Positions 20,176 through 22,832 of a DNA stretch of 22,832 nt are shown here, one piece after another. Under the pieces are notes generated by a model, which did not search any database, had not been told where the DNA came from, and worked only from the letters and a program-made list of their open reading frames with translations. Position numbers and translations under genes: made by a program. Position 1 is the first letter of the stretch. Each line of letters begins with the position of its first letter. The DNA comes from Opitutia bacterium UBA5964 (GTDB lineage Bacteria; Verrucomicrobiota; Verrucomicrobiia; Opitutales; Coraliomargaritaceae), in assembly GCA_002430605.1 (NCBI GenBank), contig DJBY01000124.1:1200-24031 (forward strand), in the 5' to 3' direction.

Positions 20176-21987
20176 ATGCACCTAGCCTCAATTACACTCG
20201 CTCCGATTGACTGGTCCTTCTTGATTGGCTTCCTCGTCATTGCCCTAGGCATTGGCGCGTACGTTGCCAAAAAGTCGGGTTCAAGCTCTTCGGAATTCTT
20301 CCTCTCCGGTCGTCATATGCCCTGGTGGTTACTTGGTTTTTCCATGGTGGCGACCACATTCTCCACAGACACGCCGAACTTGGTGACCGACCTGATCCGT
20401 AAGAATGGTGTGGCTGGCAACTGGGCTTGGTGGGCCTTCCTGATCACAGGTATGGTCACAGTATTCTTTTATGCGAAGCTCTGGCGTAGGACGGGGGTCT
20501 TAACCGATCTCGAGCTTTACGAGAAACGCTATAGCGGCAAGGCCGCCTCATTTCTTCGAGGCTTTCGTGCGATCTATCTCGGTGTGATCGTCAATATCTT
20601 CATCATGGCCGCGGTCTCGCTGGCAGCGATCAAGATCGGCGAAACCATGCTCGGCTGGAATCAATACCAATCCGTCATTATAGCGATGGTGGTAACCGTG
20701 ATCTTCTCTTCCATGGGCGGGTTCAAAGGTGTGATTTTGACCGACTTTATGCTTTTTATAATAGCGATGGTGGGTTCTTTCGGGGCCGCCTATTTTGCTG
20801 TTACACATGAAGCCGTCGGCGGCTTGACGAAGCTCTTTGCGCATGAGAACGTTTCCGACAAACTGTCGATGTTCTTTCCCGCGGGACAAAGTGGTTTCGG
20901 TTCTTTTGCCGGACTCTTGCTGGTGCCCTTATTGGTGCAATGGTGGAGCACTTGGTATCCCGGTGCCGAGCCTGGTGGCGGTGGTTATATGGCGCAGCGC
21001 ATGCTCGCAGCAAAGAACGAAGATCACGCGGTTGGTTCGGTGTTATTCTTCCAAATCGCGCACTATGCGATCCGTCCATGGCCATGGATTCTCGTGGCGC
21101 TCGCGTCACTGGTCATCTACCCGACTGTTGGCGATATACAGGCGGCATTCCCAGATGCGACGAACGTGGCCAACGACAGCGGTTACTCCGCCATGCTGGT
21201 ATTTTTGCCGCACGGGTGGTTGGGCTTGGTGTTGACCTCGCTCATCGCCGCCTACATGTCGACCATCTCGACTCACCTTAACTGGGGAGCATCTTATGTG
21301 GTCAATGACTTCTGGAGAATCTATGTCGAGCCAGACGCTAGCGAGCGTAAGCTGGTCTGGGTGGCACGACTATCCACAGTGATCATGATGGTGCTCGCGG
21401 CAATCGTCGCCTTCAACTTGGACAGTGCCGCCAAGGCCTTCAACGTGCTGGTAGGATTGGGCGCCGGAACCGGCAGTGTTCTGATGGCTCGCTGGTTCTG
21501 GTGGCGCGTCAATGCATGGTCAGAGATCGTGGCAGTGATTGCCGCAGGCATCGTTGCGGTCTTCTTCAACTTTACCACGATGGGCGCCGGGTGGTCGGAG
21601 GCGCTAGGCTCGTGGGGCATCGTTGTGCAAGTTGCCATCGTAACAGTCGGCTGGATTGTAGCCACGCTGCTCACCGCACCGACCGACCTAGCAACCTTGA
21701 AAAGTTTCATCGAATTGGCCAACCCCGGCGGTATCGGCTGGAACCATGTGAAACGCGAAATCGAGAGCAAAGGTGAGACCTTCAATATCACCGCACAGCC
21801 AGTCAATTTCCCGGTGGCATTGCTCGCGACACTCGCAGGCTGCTTCCTCGTCTATGGTCTGCTCTTTGCCACAGGGTATTTCCTGTATACCGATTACCTG
21901 TTATTTGGTATCTGGCTCACCGTGGCGATCATTTCGGCCATCACGGTCAAAATCTGCTGGAGTAAACTCGTGACCGCATCGTCTTAG
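20176..21987 (+). CDS. SSS-family sodium:solute symporter, right arm
   Basis: The frame is open from 20101 but that overlaps the epimerase; I choose the ATG at 20176, 31 bp after the epimerase stop. It gives 603 residues starting just before the first membrane helix (IDWSFLIGFLVIALGIGAYVA). Family features are SSEFFLSGRHMPWWLLGFSMVATTFSTDTPN, then LTDFMLFIIAMVGS, GGGGYMAQRML, and GLVLTSLIAAYMSTISTHLNWGASYVVNDF. It is a sugar-type SSS protein, like the one at 5045-6922 but clearly diverged. As the last gene of the operon it presumably imports the amino-sugar-type substrate that the six upstream enzymes break down. Confidence 0.92.
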   Translation: MHLASITLAPIDWSFLIGFLVIALGIGAYVAKKSGSSSSEFFLSGRHMPWWLLGFSMVATTFSTDTPNLVTDLIRKNGVAGNWAWWAFLITGMVTVFFYAKLWRRTGVLTDLELYEKRYSGKAASFLRGFRAIYLGVIVNIFIMAAVSLAAIKIGETMLGWNQYQSVIIAMVVTVIFSSMGGFKGVILTDFMLFIIAMVGSFGAAYFAVTHEAVGGLTKLFAHENVSDKLSMFFPAGQSGFGSFAGLLLVPLLVQWWSTWYPGAEPGGGGYMAQRMLAAKNEDHAVGSVLFFQIAHYAIRPWPWILVALASLVIYPTVGDIQAAFPDATNVANDSGYSAMLVFLPHGWLGLVLTSLIAAYMSTISTHLNWGASYVVNDFWRIYVEPDASERKLVWVARLSTVIMMVLAAIVAFNLDSAAKAFNVLVGLGAGTGSVLMARWFWWRVNAWSEIVAVIAAGIVAVFFNFTTMGAGWSEALGSWGIVVQVAIVTVGWIVATLLTAPTDLATLKSFIELANPGGIGWNHVKREIESKGETFNITAQPVNFPVALLATLAGCFLVYGLLFATGYFLYTDYLLFGIWLTVAIISAITVKICWSKLVTASS

Positions 21988-22058
21988 GGCGGAGCCATAC
22001 GAGATTCTAAGATACATTGATCGCACAGGCGGCTACGCCAGCAATCTTCACTAATTGG

Positions 22059-22090
22059 GCACGGGGAATTATTCCTGTGCTCATTTTTTT
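22059..22090 (+). terminator. Rho-independent terminator of the amino-sugar operon
   Basis: A 9-bp stem (22059-22067 with 22072-22080, including two G-T pairs) encloses the loop ATTA. It is followed by TCA and seven T (22084-22090). It lies 72 bp after the symporter stop, ending the seven-gene operon and separating it from the sulfatase that follows. Confidence 0.8.
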
Positions 22091-22226
22091 GGGCCCAGAG
22101 AATGGTATGATCCGAGGACACAGGTAACAATTAGTCACGTGCAAACATGACGCAAGAAGTCGCAACGCGAATGTTAATACCCACAAAACATTTGCTCTTA
22201 CCGCCGTGATAAATAAAACAACAGCC

Positions 22227-22832
22227 ATGAAACTAGCAGGACTCACCCCCCTCATCGACTGGAAAATCATCTCGGCACTGTTCATCGCTGGTCTGCTAAA
22301 TGCTGGCGCGCATCGCCCAGAGCCACTCAATGACATTCCGCCCAACGTGCTCATCATCCTGACCGATGATCAAGGCTTGTCCGACCTTGGCTTTTACGGC
22401 AACCCCTCACTTGAGACAGCCAATCTCGATGCGCTCGCCAGAGACAGTGTGCGCCTCGAAGACTTCCTCGCCTCACCAACCTGCTCGCCGACGCGCGCGG
22501 CCTTGATGACCGGTCAACACGAATTCAAAGTCGGCATTACCCACACAATTAGCGGACGCAGCCTGCTCAAGCCGAACGTGCCGACGCTCCCCGCACACTT
22601 CCAGGCCGCAGGCTACCGCACCGCGATCTTCGGCAAGTGGCACCTAGGCGAGACCTACCCGAGCCGCCCGCAAGACCGCGGCTTCGATGAAGTCTTCATT
22701 CACCTCGGCGGCGGCATCGGCCAGACACCGGACTACTGGGGCAACTCCTACTTCGATCCGCACATTCACCACAACGGCAAATGGACGGCCACCACAGGCT
22801 ACTGCACTGCCGTTTTCAGCCAAGCGGCGTGG
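22227..22832 (+). CDS. Secreted S1-type sulfatase, 3'-truncated by the window end
   Basis: The first 202 codons of a sulfatase are present. They give a hydrophobic export segment (about 12-28), VLIILTDDQG with metal-binding Asp47-Asp48, the formylglycine motif C-S-P-T-R (Cys86-Arg90) within TCSPTRAALMTGQHEF, and GKWHLGETYPSRPQDRGFDE. It shares CSPTRAALxTGQHEF with the sulfatase at 9364-11259, so the two may belong to related subfamilies. It follows the terminator by 137 bp and has its own A/C-rich leader without a Shine-Dalgarno sequence. The C-terminal half is outside the window, so presence of EF hands cannot be checked. Confidence 0.88.
   Translation, partial: MKLAGLTPLIDWKIISALFIAGLLNAGAHRPEPLNDIPPNVLIILTDDQGLSDLGFYGNPSLETANLDALARDSVRLEDFLASPTCSPTRAALMTGQHEFKVGITHTISGRSLLKPNVPTLPAHFQAAGYRTAIFGKWHLGETYPSRPQDRGFDEVFIHLGGGIGQTPDYWGNSYFDPHIHHNGKWTATTGYCTAVFSQAAW

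Noticed and set aside
20801..21281. Several overlapping open frames of 100-130 codons on both strands inside the second symporter
   Set aside because: They are shadows of the symporter coding sequence with Arg/His-rich, non-protein-like composition.
22007..22357. Minus-strand open frame across the terminator and the start of the last sulfatase
   Set aside because: It is antisense to the terminator and to the sulfatase N-terminus, with no recognisable features.

Overview
The window looks like part of a polysaccharide-utilisation region of a marine Verrucomicrobiota bacterium, probably of the Opitutae/Puniceicoccales type. That placement is an inference. It rests on the density of secreted sulfatases, two sodium:solute symporters, a GH95 fucosidase, EF-hand-bearing secreted enzymes, and remnants of two protein types common in the Planctomycetes-Verrucomicrobia group: a prepilin-like C-terminus and a Verrucomicrobia-style beta C-terminal domain. 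Most genes lack a Shine-Dalgarno sequence and have A/C-rich leaders instead. No rRNA, tRNA, CRISPR array, transposase or integrase gene was found.

Left arm (84-11259, minus strand; transcription order given). A secreted sulfatase with four C-terminal EF-hand loops is followed by a secreted alpha/beta-hydrolase (esterase type) with eight EF-hand-like loops in two duplicated modules. A 500-bp stretch of broken reading frames comes next. Then come an SSS-family sodium symporter, a cytoplasmic GH95 alpha-L-fucosidase, and an unrecognised 812-residue exported protein whose ribosome-binding site overlaps the GH95 stop codon. Together they read as desulfation and deacylation outside the cytoplasm, uptake by the symporter, and cleavage of fucose (or a related L-sugar) inside.

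Middle (11260-13009). A 780-bp decayed stretch holds the C-terminal remnant of a secreted protein, several inverted repeats and an N-terminal sulfatase fragment with a CxPSR motif. An AraC-family regulator on the minus strand follows. It diverges from the right-hand operon through a very compact promoter region in which the two -10 boxes lie 14 bp apart.

Right arm (13010-21987, plus strand) is a tight seven-gene operon: a NagB-like deaminase fused to a PIG-L-like domain, a ROK-type sugar kinase, a separate PIG-L deacetylase, two tandem Gfo/Idh/MocA oxidoreductases, a TIM-barrel sugar isomerase/epimerase, and a second SSS symporter. It ends at a convincing Rho-independent terminator (22059-22090). 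A third sulfatase starts at 22227 and runs off the window. The set suggests import, deacetylation, phosphorylation, oxidation/epimerisation and deamination of a modified amino sugar released from a sulfated glycan. Both catalytic halves of the NagB-PIG-L fusion carry substitutions at family active-site positions, and the free-standing PIG-L has the intact motif. Fucosidase, sulfatases and amino-sugar catabolism together would fit a sulfated, fucosylated, N-acetylhexosamine-containing glycan, but the actual substrate cannot be read from the sequence.
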